Program-made: the position numbers and the translations under genes
In this document: one piece after another, positions 23,741 to 34,888 of the stretch
Numbering within the stretch: the stretch's first letter is position 1
How the letters are laid out: each line of letters begins with the position of its first letter
Source: Vitrella brassicaformis
Taxonomy: Eukaryota; Sar; Vitrellaceae
DNA length: 64,000 nucleotides
Reading direction: 5' to 3'
Assembly (NCBI GenBank): GCA_001179505.1
Contig: CDMY01000347.1
Coordinates: 188,363-252,362 of the forward strand
Notes under the pieces: model-generated
Seen by the model: the letters and a program-made list of their open reading frames with translations, nothing else
Databases searched by the model: none
Told to the model about the DNA's origin: nothing

Positions 23741-26700
23741 ATGGCACCCAAGAAAGCGGCTGCTGCTCCCGATGGTGGTGACAAGCCTAAGGACGGCGTC
23801 ACTCTGGCGCTCTTCATCAGGTCCGCCTCACACGAAAGGCGATGCCATTGGGCGGAGATGGATGGCTAAATGAGGCGCTCTCGTCTGCTCTTTCTTTCCG
23901 CAGGGCCACATTCATTGAGGAGTCGCCAGCAGCTGCTGCAAAGTGCCGTCTGGCCTTCCTCAACGACTCACACGAGTGCGGGGCGCTCAGCTCATTCGAG
24001 GCCGTCCAGCCTTCTCAAGAGGATGCCGACGAAACCCATGAGGAGGCCGAAGGCGCCGAGCCAGCAGCAGCGTCCATCACATGCGAATTCAAAAAAGCGC
24101 TGCCCGCGATGGTGGTGGACGAGGGCAAAGCCGCGGAGCTTGCAGAGGCATTCTTGGGCTTTCAGCTGGTGTTGAGCGAGGAGGGAGGGGAGAGGGTGAT
24201 TGATGAAGGCATGAAGGTGTTTGCGGGGCCGCTGTTGCTGGCCAAGGGGTCGGCGCCAGATGAAGGGAAGGACGAGGACCAGGGTGAAGAGCAAGAGAAG
24301 GGGGACATGCCACTGGGCGAGAGGAAGGGTGCAGTGAGGAGCAGGCCAGCGCAGAAGACGTATCTGACCGAACAAGTGCAGGGTGATTGACGATGCACAG
24401 ACAGCTTTGTCGGTCAGCACTTGTTCGCTTTGTGTGTGTGTGAATGCAATGCAGGTCTGGTAGACATCGAGTATGGAATTTGTATTGAGCACCCCTTCGA
24501 CGGCCCCGTCCTCCCTCCCGAACTCCACGAGCGGCTCAACCCAGTGCTCATCACCATCCACACGGCACATCACCTGCCCCTCCCCTCAGCAAAGCAAGAC
24601 CTGCCCCTCTTACAGCAGCAAGCCAACGGAGCTGTGCCGCATTCTCTTGACCTGTGGCAGCCTCCACACGCAGTCGTCACCGATCCGTAAGAAGGCATCT
24701 GGCTGCACGTACTCGAGGCACTGTCTCTGTTGCATGTAGTCCGATGGGTTTCCCTGAGACACGACTTCGCACAGAGGGCGGCCGCTTCACGGACCCCCTT
24801 TTCAAGACGGGTCAGCCCACCCTCCACTTCCCCATCAACCGACCGTCACCGCCAAAAGGCTCACCCCGCTCGCACTTGCCGGTGCCCAGCGGCTCGGTCG
24901 TGTGGGAGCACGGCGCGATTATGTTCTGGGGGCCCGAGAGGATTGACCAGCATCGCCTGAGAGAAGAGCTGGCGATGAGAACAATGCGAGTGGAGATATA
25001 TGACCGGACGCCTGTGCCCCCGCCGCCACCCGTGGATGAGGAAGCAGGTGCAGCAAACACTTAGAGACACGGGCAGACTTTTGTCCATTATGCATTGACA
25101 GATGAGGCGGAGGAAGAGGCTCCGCCCCCGCCAGTAGTCGAGAAGGGCAAGGCGAAAGGGAAGGCAGCCCCGCCCCCTCCACCAGACAAAAAGGCCAAGA
25201 AGGGCAAGGACAAGAATCACGAACCGCCACCCCCCGTCCAGCAGGAGACCAAGAAGGAGACACAGCCAGCCACAAATGAGCTGCCAAAGGTGGGACAGGC
25301 AGGAGTAGCCATTGTTTCAATGCGATGCTGGGCCGTCATTTGTGTCTCCAGATATCGTCTCATGGGCTGGCTTGTGTGTCGCTGCGTCCGGTGCTCAACC
25401 CAAAGGTCACGCAGGTCAAACTGAGAGCTGACATCGTGCCCCACAGGTGGTCCATTCCTTTTGCCTTCACGTTCTCGATTCCGCAACTCTACATTTCTGG
25501 CTTCTTTCAGGGGCAATGCGAAGCAGCGCGCGCAGAAGGGGATTTTTCAAGGGATGGCGACGCCTTTTCTCCTTCATGACCCATCCAAGACACTGAAGCA
25601 AGTGGCTGGTGCCGCCAGAGAACGGGAATTCGCCCCGCCGTATCTGCAGAACGGGAGCTTCCTGACTCTTTCCATCCAGCTGATGCATCCACTCAAGACT
25701 GCTCTACAGGTATCTTGCTGCTGGGCAGCCCACAGATATGTGTCGATTCGTCTTGTGGTCAGTTGGATGCTCGAGAGACCACAGCGGATGAGGAGACACG
25801 GGGTGAGGAGGGACAAGAAGGAGACGAGGAGGAGGAAGAAGAGGAGGAAGGCGACGAAGAGGGAGAAGAGAAACAGGTGGAGATCAAGGCTGAGGAGCCA
25901 CCTTTGCCACCTTTGCTCAACGCGACCATTCGAGCGGCACCAAAGCTCGAGGCTGCATTTGAACGATTCAACAGGGTCAGAGTGCACGCATGCAGGGGGC
26001 ATGGGCAATCAGCTTATGTGACGCGTGCTTGTATCAGGCTGTCTTCATCCTCGACGGGCGCAAGACCACCATTATGCGCAAGATACTGGGGTGGGCTAGG
26101 CTACAGGCAAATCGCAGAACTCTGTGCATTTCTCATTCCTCATCTGCAGGTTCGTCGCCGCTCAAAACGCTGTGGCTATGGGGCTATCCGAAGGACCATC
26201 AAGGGCTCTGGCGGTCCGTCAGCTCACTGAAGAGGAGAGGAGTAGCCCTGACCTCGACATCATCACAGGCTTTGTGCTGCTGGATCGAAGGTAAGGCACT
26301 GCTGCTCATGCCGACGAAAGACAGCGCCATGCTCTTTCACCATCGTTCAGCACCCGCCTTGTGGTGCTCGAAGGGCTCCGGAGTAAAGCCCTGTACCGCC
26401 TCATGACGGAAGAGCTGCCACGAGACAGACCGAATCGACAGAAATACACCGTCCTCTACAACTCTGAGGTACCCATTTCACAGCATGCACCCAATGCGCC
26501 CATCCTCTACCGATTGTCTTGTTCAGATAGGCTTCTCGTCGCGCCGCTATGCCGCGTTCGATCTTCAGCTGAAGCACCTCAAGATCCGTGGCACACTGGA
26601 GAGGCTGATGCGGAAGCCTCAGATATACGATAGGAAGACTGCAGAAGCCGAAACTATCTTCGAGACACTGCAGGCTCTCTGCGACCTCAAAAGGTGAAAA

Positions 26701-28710
26701 GAGGAGGGAGAGAAGGTGGAATGGACTCGGGTGACAATGGATATGTTTGAGTACCGCAGGTGTGACCGCATCCACGCAGCGAAACAAAACCATCTCTTCC
26801 CATCCGTGGATGCGCTTCTGCTTGTCCAGTCCAACTACGGTGACTTCGTCTCTGACAACGAGCTGCAGGTGAGAAGAACAATTCGTGCACGCCATTCATC
26901 ATCAGAAGGTAACCAGCTCTCCTTGTCCTTGTCGGTTCAGGGTGGGTATGACGAGCCCGAGACGCAGAGCGTCCACGGCGGAGCCGCCACAGCCTACATG
27001 CAGTCCCCGCGCTCGCCGCACAGCACTGTGTACGGAGGCGGAGGGCCAATGTCAGAGATATCCCGCCGGTCTCCAAGGAAATCGGTCGTCAGCCGATCGC
27101 CGAGGGAGGAGGAAATGGACAGCGATGCCGACCAAGAGGGTGGCGAGGCGGAAACACTCACCGTCAAGCACAAGATTCGGTGGAAGGCACCCACAGAGTC
27201 GCACAATCCTACGTACGAAGCCCACCTCGAGAGGCGGAAGGCCGAAGTTCCCGCCGATGTGATCGAGCGGCACCGCCAAGACGTTGCTGAAATGTCGAGT
27301 GCTAACGCGGCGAGGTGGCCGGCGAAGGAAGAGCCTGATCTGTCCTTCCTCGAGGGCCGGGAGGTGTTCTTGTATAGCAGCCAGAAGCTCAATAGCGGCG
27401 AGCTGCAGAGAGACGCGCTCAGGAAACGATTTCAGAAGAAGGACAAGGTGAGAAGGAGCTTGAATTGGCGAGCCTTCCTGTCGCTAGTCCTTGTCGTGTC
27501 TCTCACTGCAGGAGACTTTGTGGACATATTCTCCCGAGTACAACACACAGAGCTTTGGCATGGTCGACTGGAAGGGGTTGACCTTTCGAGACGACGTTCC
27601 AGGTGAGCCAGCCACGCCATCTGCACGTACGATTGCCATCTGTCGCTCACGTCACGTTCATCAGGCAAGGTCCCCCACAAGCTGGCATGGCGCTTCCCGA
27701 AAGCAAGACCGCCGCAGGCCTTTAGACAGCCGCCCAGAGACATCAGCGATGCAAGACGGTACGCGCACCATTGCGCTCACGCCCAGTCAACAAGCCGCTG
27801 TACCATTCGCTGTGTCTCTTGCCAGCCACGAGCTATCCACATCTTGGGAAGAGAACGAGTGGCGCGCCGAGCTGCAGCCGCCCTCCCAGCAGCGCGGTGC
27901 CCCGTTCTCGGTCAATACCACAGAGAGCATCCCTCCGCACCAGCCCTTCGGCCCGTCGACCATCATGTGGGACGAGGGTCACCTTTTCGGTCCTACATCC
28001 CTCTTCAGGTCAGTGCACCACCCAGTCGACTCGCTTCGCGGCGTCCAGCCGGCGGTCAAGAAGGGTGACGAGCAGCAGGAGCCGCGCCCTCCCATGCGGA
28101 TGTTGCTGCGTCAGCAGTTGCCGAGTGCTGCGGATCGATTTGAGGGGGCGCGGAAGGGGCCTCCCGAGAAGACGGGGCTGCGTTTTGACCTGCGGCGACC
28201 GCCACGTGCGTTGGAGAAGAGGTTTGGCGTCACTGGTATGCACGCCCCGCTCGAGATGCCAGACCGGGAAGAGCCATCCATCTTGGCCAAGGAGGTATTT
28301 TGCTGCTGGACAGCCACACACAGATGTATCGATTGTCTCTTGTATGCTGGATATTTTGTGGCATGCAGCCTTTCGAGGACCCGGGCGGCTTCGACCGGAC
28401 CCTTCGCCGGTCCAAGAAAGACTCCCCTCACCCGTGGGAGACGCTTCCACGAATGCCTTCGCCATTTCTTGATCCTGACGTGTACGACATCGTGCTGTCG
28501 CGGCCGCCGCACGCAAGAGGCGAGGAAGAGCAGCATTTCATGACGGGGACATCACTTGCTGCTGTTGCTGACCGAGACTTTGACCTCTATAAGCCGCCGA
28601 AGAGAACAGTACTGCATAAGGGGCCGGCAGCGGGGCGAGGGCCGGTGACAGATGAGGAAAAGGCCTGGCACCCTGCTAGGTGGAATCTTGTGACGAGCGA
28701 GGCCGCATGA
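23741..28710 (+). CDS. CFAP92-like (DUF4550-type) large protein
   Basis: Long multi-exon gene from ATG 23741 (MAPKKAAAAPDGGDKPKDG) to TGA 28710. Landmarks in order are ERLNPVLITIHTAHHLP near 24520, VVWEHGAIMFWGPERI then MRTMRVEIYDRTP near 24900-25010, an acidic/Pro-rich linker, VFILDGRKTTIMRKILG near 26040, FVLLDRS and LVVLEGLRSKALYRLM near 26270-26400, and FDLQLKHLKIRGTLERLMRK near 26560. The C2-like opening, the HDRD-like strand and the 'LEGL...' segment match what I recall of KIAA1257/CFAP92, a ciliary protein family; this is memory, not a search. The C-terminal half holds many Pro-rich segments seen in axonemal microtubule-associated proteins. Splicing near 24590-24770 is ambiguous because two frames stay open. 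Confidence 0.62.
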
Positions 28711-28989
28711 GTGAGATGGGCCAAGGGAGGGGGTGTAAGGCATTCGTGTTTGTCCCATTCACTTGTGCGTGCAGTGCAGTACGATCGACAGTCGGATAAA
28801 GGTCTCTGCATGGATGATCTTCCATGGTCTCACGAAACGCACCGCCCTTAGCACAGTATGTCGAGGAGAATGAATGTCCTACTGCCTTGTTCGCTCAGAA
28901 CTAGGCGAACATGACACACGGAGGCATCACACCGACACATCAATGAATACACCGACACACGTGTCTCTCCAGCCAGATAGCCATAAATA

Positions 28990-31247
28990 TCATCTCTCGT
29001 CCGTGAGGGTCAGTGGCGGGAACAATGATCGCAGGAGGGCCGGGGTGAGCGTGGCGAAGCCGTCGAAGAGATGGTTTCGGTAGGTGTAGGCAGGGCCCGA
29101 CCCAGCAGACAGCAGACGGGCGTGCTGGCTATCGCCCTCGAGCTCGTGCAGCCGCAGATGAGCCAGCCGGGCAGCTGCGCTCATGTACGCTAAACCTGCA
29201 GTCAGCAACACAACAGGAACACGAGCATAGGTGCAGTGCACGTGTGTGAACAAGTGACTGAGTGAGCTACCCGCCACGGCTGAAGTGAAGTACTGCGGGA
29301 AGGTCTCCTCTGGGCATGACTTCTCGGCCGCAGCAAAGGATGCCTGCAGCGTGGCCACGAGACACCCCGACCCGGTCATGTTGCCCACGAACGGATCGCT
29401 GTAACTCAGCTGAATGAATATGAATGGAACCAACCAACCAGCCATAGAGCGCACATGAATGACCACACAGGTATGGAATAGAAAGCCAGTCGATCCCTCC
29501 ATCCCCTCTCACCTCTGCGCTGAGTTTGGGGTCGCCCACAATGACGTCCCTCTTGCCCGACATGCACGCGACAGCTCCACTGGCGCCAGTGAGGCCCCTC
29601 AAAATGGACAGCGGGTCGTCAACATCTCCTGCACAAACACACGCACCATGTGTCTGTCCTGAAGACCAGGTCCGGTCGTACCTATTGAGTCAACGCCCCT
29701 CACTTGCGCGCCGCCCTGGGCGTCCAGTTTGGGCATCGCATTGAGGGCCTTGGCGAGGGCTGTCATCTCACCGCCGTTGCCCTTGACAATGCGGACCCCG
29801 CCATCCTCCAAGAGAGCCTGAACAGAGAGAGGGACAGGACGGCTGCACATTATGCAGGGTGTCCGCCTCCGTGTGTGATCGTCATTGACCCACCTTGAAT
29901 GTGTCTGTACGTATGGTGGTGGCGCCGCACCCAACAGGGTCGAGCACAACGGGCGAGCCGGTCTTTTCTCGCGCCGTCCTCAGCGCAATCCTGGCCGCTT
30001 CTGTCACTCACAAACACAAACACGCACCACATGGCCATGGCATGGCCTCCTCAGGCCTACCGCTCCTCACCTCTCCATTGATGGTCCAGTGTGCCGCCGT
30101 TCAGCACCACAGCGGACGAGAAGGCCCCCAGCTGCTCGGTCTCCTCACTTTCGAGTGACATGATCGGCGACGCGCCGACGAAGAGCGTGGCGTTGGCCGT
30201 CTGGGTGGTCACCACATCGTTGGTCAGATGGTGCACCAGGAACGGACCGCACTCAGCTGAGTGGCGCAGGTGGTCCAGCAGGCGATGGACACCCGCATAA
30301 AGCGCTGCCACGCTCTGCAGCCACAGGCAGACAGACATGACTGACATGCCCGCACACAGACGGAGAGGCACGATCCATACCTCACCTTGCCGTGTCTGCA
30401 CGTGTCAACGGCCAATCGATACGCCTCGGCGACTTCACGGACGTTGGAAACGTCCTCGCCCAGCAGACCTGACACGCATAAAGGCCACCGACATGTCCCA
30501 CTCGCTCTCCTTCTGCGTAACTCGGTGAGTCTGTCAGCTGTTCTCACCTGACACGGCGCACACGCCATTTGGTTTGGCCTTGGAATAGACCGTTGGAACA
30601 TTGGCAGGAACGATGCCACCTGACAAACAGACAACGAACAGCAACAGCAGGATGCATCCACCCACCCACCACCGTCCACAGCTGTGCCCCGGCCTACCTA
30701 TAGCCAGCAGTGGTGGCACGGATGGCAGCCGCAAGTCGGCAGCCGCGGCAGCCACATGGCGCTCCACGGCGGCCAGCCCCTCCGGCCCTATCGGCTGCAC
30801 CTGCTTGGTGCTCGTCGCAAAAATGGCGTTTGGCGCCACATAGTCCGCCCTCGCATCCTCCTTCAGCGCCTCCCACACGCTCTCGGGCCGCTTCACGTCC
30901 ACAGTGACACCCAGTATCCTCTCTGGGCCGATGATTGACCGCACGGCGCTAGGCGGCATGTCGTCCTGGCCCACGTGTACGCCATCTGCATCGAGGGCCA
31001 CGGCGATGTCTGCACGGTTGTTGACGATCAGAGGCACGCCGTATCGCTGCAGGATGGGTTTGAGCCTCCTGCCGAGGTCGAGAAACTCGTGATCAGAGGC
31101 CTTCTTGAGCCGCAGCTGGACGCACGTGACACCACCGCGGATGGCCTCGGTGATGCGTCGCTCGATTGATGAGCCGCCGGTGACGAATGCATCGTCAGTC
31201 ACGAGATACACACCGTAATCGACGAGGCGACGCAAGCGACGGAACAT
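28990..31247 (-). CDS. Bifunctional thiamine-phosphate synthase / hydroxyethylthiazole kinase
   Basis: Nine or more exons in phase from ATG 31247 to TGA 28990. The N-terminal ThiE barrel shows YGVYLVTDD, GGVTCVQLRLKKASDHEF, VNNRADIAVALDADGVHVGQ and a phosphate-loop-like IGGIVPANV. The C-terminal ThiM kinase shows VHHLTNDVVTTQTANATL, ASPIMSL, VVLDPVGCGAT, VRIVKGNGGEMTALA and NMTGSGCLVATL with the family's reactive Cys. ThiM phosphorylates hydroxyethylthiazole; ThiE condenses it with HMP-pyrophosphate to thiamine phosphate. The order ThiE-ThiM matches fungal THI6 rather than separate bacterial genes. An open frame extends 94 codons upstream of ATG 31247 and could encode a targeting sequence, so the start is uncertain. 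Confidence 0.94.
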
Positions 31248-31445
31248 TGGTCGGTTATTGGGGAGATCTCTTGATGATTGTCGTGTGAGTCGCCTCCAAA
31301 TGCACGAAGGGCGCAAGAAGAAGGCGCACGCGTCAAGATGAGGCTGACCTTCAGCAACATCGGTTTCACGTGACACCCTAGGCGAGCTTCGCCTCCGATC
31401 TTTTCCCTCGTTCGTTGACGACACCGAAGAGGGACGCACGTCGTG

Positions 31446-31678
31446 ATGAGCGTAGAACGGAATTACTATTTGTCCAAGCCAGCGCTGGTGTGCGTCTTTA
31501 ATGACCCCAACACGATGGCGGAACTCCAAGGGAAGCTGCTGATCTGGTTTTCCTCAGTTCCAGACGCTCATCCATGGCAGATCCAGTTCAAAGGCCACCC
31601 TCCCCCCAAACCTCACGACAGACCGGACAAGTTTTTCTCATTCAGTGGGTCGGCCTATCACCACACCGCAGAATCCTG
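31446..31678 (+). pseudogene. Truncated upstream copy of the next gene
   Basis: ATG 31446 opens a frame with NDPNTMAELQGKLLIWFSSV and HPPPKPHDRPDKFF, closely matching DDPETMRELQEALIVWFASV and HPRVNPDIRPNEFF in the gene starting at 31729. The copy then runs straight into TTCTCATTCAG, the tail of the intron that ends at 32006 in the intact gene, and on into exon-like sequence, closing at TGA 31678. The exon end and most of the intron appear deleted, leaving the frame broken. A splice to the downstream copy in frame could not be found. Confidence 0.6.
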
Positions 31679-31728
31679 ACAGAAGACGGTATTACCGCTT
31701 CACGGAGGAGGAAGAGGTGACTTCCCAC

Positions 31729-32317
31729 ATGGATGATCCTGAGACGATGAGGGAACTGCAGGAGGCGCTGATAGTCTGGTTTGCCTCAGTCCAAGGCGAT
31801 CCATCGGAGATCCAGTTCGAGAGCCACCCTCGCGTCAACCCCGACATCAGACCAAACGAGTTCTTCAGGAGGGAGGAGGGGATGGATTACTTCAGACCCA
31901 TGGTGTTCTACAGGGACGTGCAAGGTAGTACACAAGAAGAGAGAGAGGGATGCTGATGCTCTGGGTGTCTGTCACTCTGTCCATGTGCGTCTTTCTTCTC
32001 ATTCAGCGGCCACACCTACCAGCGCACCGCAGAGTCCTGACACAGGTACGTACCTGACTGACTGGCCACACACATGCCGTGCACTGCGTGTAAGGAGGCG
32101 TCAACGAGTGAAGACGTGTCTGCTCTCTGGTTGCTGGCTCTCTGCAGCCGTGGTGGTGACCACTGGCAGAGAGGCTCGAGAGCCTCGAAGGCGAGCGCAG
32201 GCACGTGCGCAGGCGGCCGTTGCTGGGATTCAGGAGCAGGATGGGGAGCAGGCAAACAAGCAAGGTGACAAGCAAGATGACAAGGAAGAGGACGAGAGTC
32301 GGTGTCTTATTATGTGA
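31729..32317 (+). CDS. Hypothetical acidic protein with C-terminal CaaX box (CLIM)
   Basis: Exons 31729-31924, 32007-32045 and 32148-32317 join in phase to 134 aa. The first exon carries DDPETMRELQEALIVWFASV; the last encodes an Ala/Arg/Gln-rich helix and a charged tail (KQDDKEEDESRCLIM, then TGA). CLIM fits Cys-aliphatic-aliphatic-Met, a farnesyltransferase-type CaaX box. ATG 31729 was chosen as the first in frame, although the frame is open back to about 31645. Function unknown; membrane association is inferred from the CaaX box. Confidence 0.55.
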
Positions 32318-33694
32318 GCCAGCTAGCTAGGCTGGCGGCTGTTACTGTGTGGCAGTGAAGAGGCCACCCTCTTGTCTCTGCCTTGGCTCGCCGGAGCTGC
32401 ATCAGCCGGCCTTCTCACAAGTACGGCTGCAGCACCGGCTGTTCGGGGCCCTTGCCAAGAAGGACCTCAGTGTGCTGCTCGAGTCGTTCCCGGCCGGCGA
32501 CCGCAAGCGTCGGCGCTTCTCTACCTGCCAGGGACTCCTCTCGTTTGGCTGGCTCTCTGCCATTATTAGCTATATTCGAGGGGCGACAATCGGAAGTGCC
32601 TCAATGACTACGCCTGCCTTATGGCCACTGCCGCACGGCCACTGCCGTCACTCTCGGCCTCCCCTTCCCCGTCGCCAACATGTCGTCCACTTGCACCTGT
32701 GTGTGGTCTGGGGCAGGCCTGTGACATTCGTATGCGTTGCGCCGCATGCGGAAGCGCGTCTGGTCTGTGGCTTGTGTGTGGGATGGATATGGGTGCCTGC
32801 CACGCGTGAATAGGTTGTGTGGGGAGTGGTGTGGCATGCCTTCCTAGTAGGTTGTGTGGTGCGGGTGAGTGTCGTGTGGTAAGGGATTTCTTTGCAATGA
32901 TATGGTGCGATTTTGAATTTTGTTGTATTCTAGTTTTCCGCCCCTGACGGATGGCTCTGATACAATGTGGATTCGAGACAAGCGTGATTCAGTCATGTGA
33001 GCTGGATTCGTTCATCCGACACCGATTCAAGTATGCCAGTCATTCCGAGCCTATAGGCGGCATCAGCTGGACATAATTAAGGTGAACTCAATCACCATGC
33101 ACACAAGCATGCACACACTCATGCAGTCAATCCATGGCATCAAATCATCCGTTGCAAAGGTCAACAAGAATGCAAGCCGTTTCGGTCCACAAGGCTGGCA
33201 GATCAAGGCGTTTGAGCCTCACTGAGCACCCGCCAGAGACCAAGTGAAGGCCCTCTGCACCGAAAGGGGCACAACTTTTGGCGCAATTCGGTGCAATCTG
33301 ACCTCATCTACGGCAGCAGCCATCCTCTCTCCCTCTCTCTGCCTCTAAGCCTCCCGTTGTCCGCAGGAAGCGAATTTCAAATTCGCGAGATTCTTGCGAG
33401 CTGAGACGGAGACAAAATGATTTTAAAAGCCGTTTCTTCAATTTTTCTCCGCGTTCGGCTTTCCAGCCTTGTTTTGACCACAGATCCTCCGTTTCTCTTT
33501 CTTTTCGGCTGGTTGTTGGCTTGTGTTGTCCGCTGCATCTCCCTCTACCCCTCCCAACTTGTCCGGATTTCATCCGCCACTTCTTTTCTCCACCGCCGTG
33601 CCCCGGGCGAGGCCTCGCCTGGTGGCGCCCGCCTTCTGTGGAGCGGCTGGCGACTCCTTGGCGCCTGCCGAGTGCGCACGCGCCTTCTTTTCGC
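32318..33694. other. Intergenic region, possibly with remnants
   Basis: About 1.4 kb. A plus-strand stretch near 32400-32530 translates to protein-like text (QVRLQHRLFGALAKKDLSVL) but has no start or consistent exon ends. 32830-33300 is AT-richer with no coding sign. An ATG at 33417 opens 93 codons of Leu/Ser-rich sequence with no recognisable features and is more likely 5' leader of the next gene. Confidence 0.45.
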
Positions 33695-34791
33695 ATGATC
33701 CGCCCTCCAGCAGGTGAGTACATTTGAGTGTGGCCTCGTGCATCATGTTTCTTAGGTGCGGTGATGGTGTGATGTGTGGATGATGTGTAGGGATGAATGC
33801 ACGGTGCATTTCGATGCCATGGGTGTGCTCAGATGCCTCCTGTTGCCGTGTTTGTACGTGCAGATGAAGTGGTGGTTTATTCTTCTCATTCCCGTCTCAT
33901 GTTCTCGACGCATTTCTCTGAAGGTTGGTGAGGTGGGTGAGTGCCCCACTCAGCCTCATGTTCACGGTCGCGTCGGATTTCCTATCTGCTGCTTTTCAGA
34001 AACGCAATCCTTTGGTCCGATGAGAAAAACGCCGAGAAAACAGCGAGAAAACAGAGTATTTGGTCAACTAATCTACTTCATTGTGGCTCAGTGCAGCCGG
34101 CCGAGAAGTTTTCCCAACGACGACAGCCTCCTGACCAACGAGAAGGCACGCGTATGGAAGGCGATAAAGGTAGGCGCGTATTCACGTGCACTGTGTCAGA
34201 AATTCAGAACGCTCACTGATTTCTTCCGCAGAAAACGAGCTGTGTCTTCAGACAAAAGCGGAGCTTCTGAGTAGGCCAGTCGCCTCATTCGCGCCGCCAC
34301 CAAGGGACAGATGGCGTGTCATGCGTTTGGTGTCCGTGCAGGTGCGCAGCACCATGAGGTTGACGGCGCTCGGCCTCTTTCTGGGCTGCACGAGCCTCTT
34401 CGTGCCAGTGGCAACCCTCTACATTACTGCCATCATGTACACCGACATGCCCGAGGACATCCTTGGGTGGATCGTGTGCATGATGGCAGTTCTACTATGG
34501 GCGCCATCGTCGGGTGAGTACGGAAGGAATATATCACACGGTCCCCTCCGTGATGACACTGTGAATGCTCATTGGCTGTGTGTGGTGTGTCACACAGTGC
34601 TCTCTGGATGGCCTCCAAGATTCTGGGCGTCACCAGAAGCTCACGGCCTCCGCCTCTTCCTAATCTGCACGGCCCTTTTTGTGCTGGTCGCGGCCGTGTA
34701 CTGGAGCCACGAGTTCTCGGTGGACGTCCTTGAGCACCTCCTATACCTCCGGACGTTCCTCTGCCTCGGTGCCTTGCTGGGTGAGAAATAA
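33695..34791 (+). CDS. Hypothetical multi-span membrane protein
   Basis: Exons 33695-33713, 33864-33923, 34000-34169, 34252-34513 and 34598-34791 join in phase to about 234 aa. After a soluble N-terminus (VVVYSSHSRLMFSTHFSE; FGQLIYFIVAQCSR) come two related membrane hairpins: LTALGLFLGCTSLFVPVATL with ILGWIVCMMAVLLWA, then HGLRLFLICTALFVLVAAVY with LEHLLYLRTFLCLGALL. The two hairpins look like an internal duplication. The last codons (GGTGAGAAATAA) contain a good donor, so the transcript may instead splice onward into the exons near 34889, making one longer gene with the next feature. Confidence 0.55.
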
Positions 34792-34888
34792 GCACCGCAA
34801 AAGCATGTATCTTGACCCATGATATCAAAAGGAAAGCATGAAGTCCTCCCTCCTAATTCATCGCTCTCTGTGTGTGTGTCGACGCCAG

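Noticed and set aside
33304-33723. 139-codon minus-strand open frame, Arg/Gly/Lys-rich
   Set aside because: Composition follows local GC skew, with no start context, homology or splice partner.
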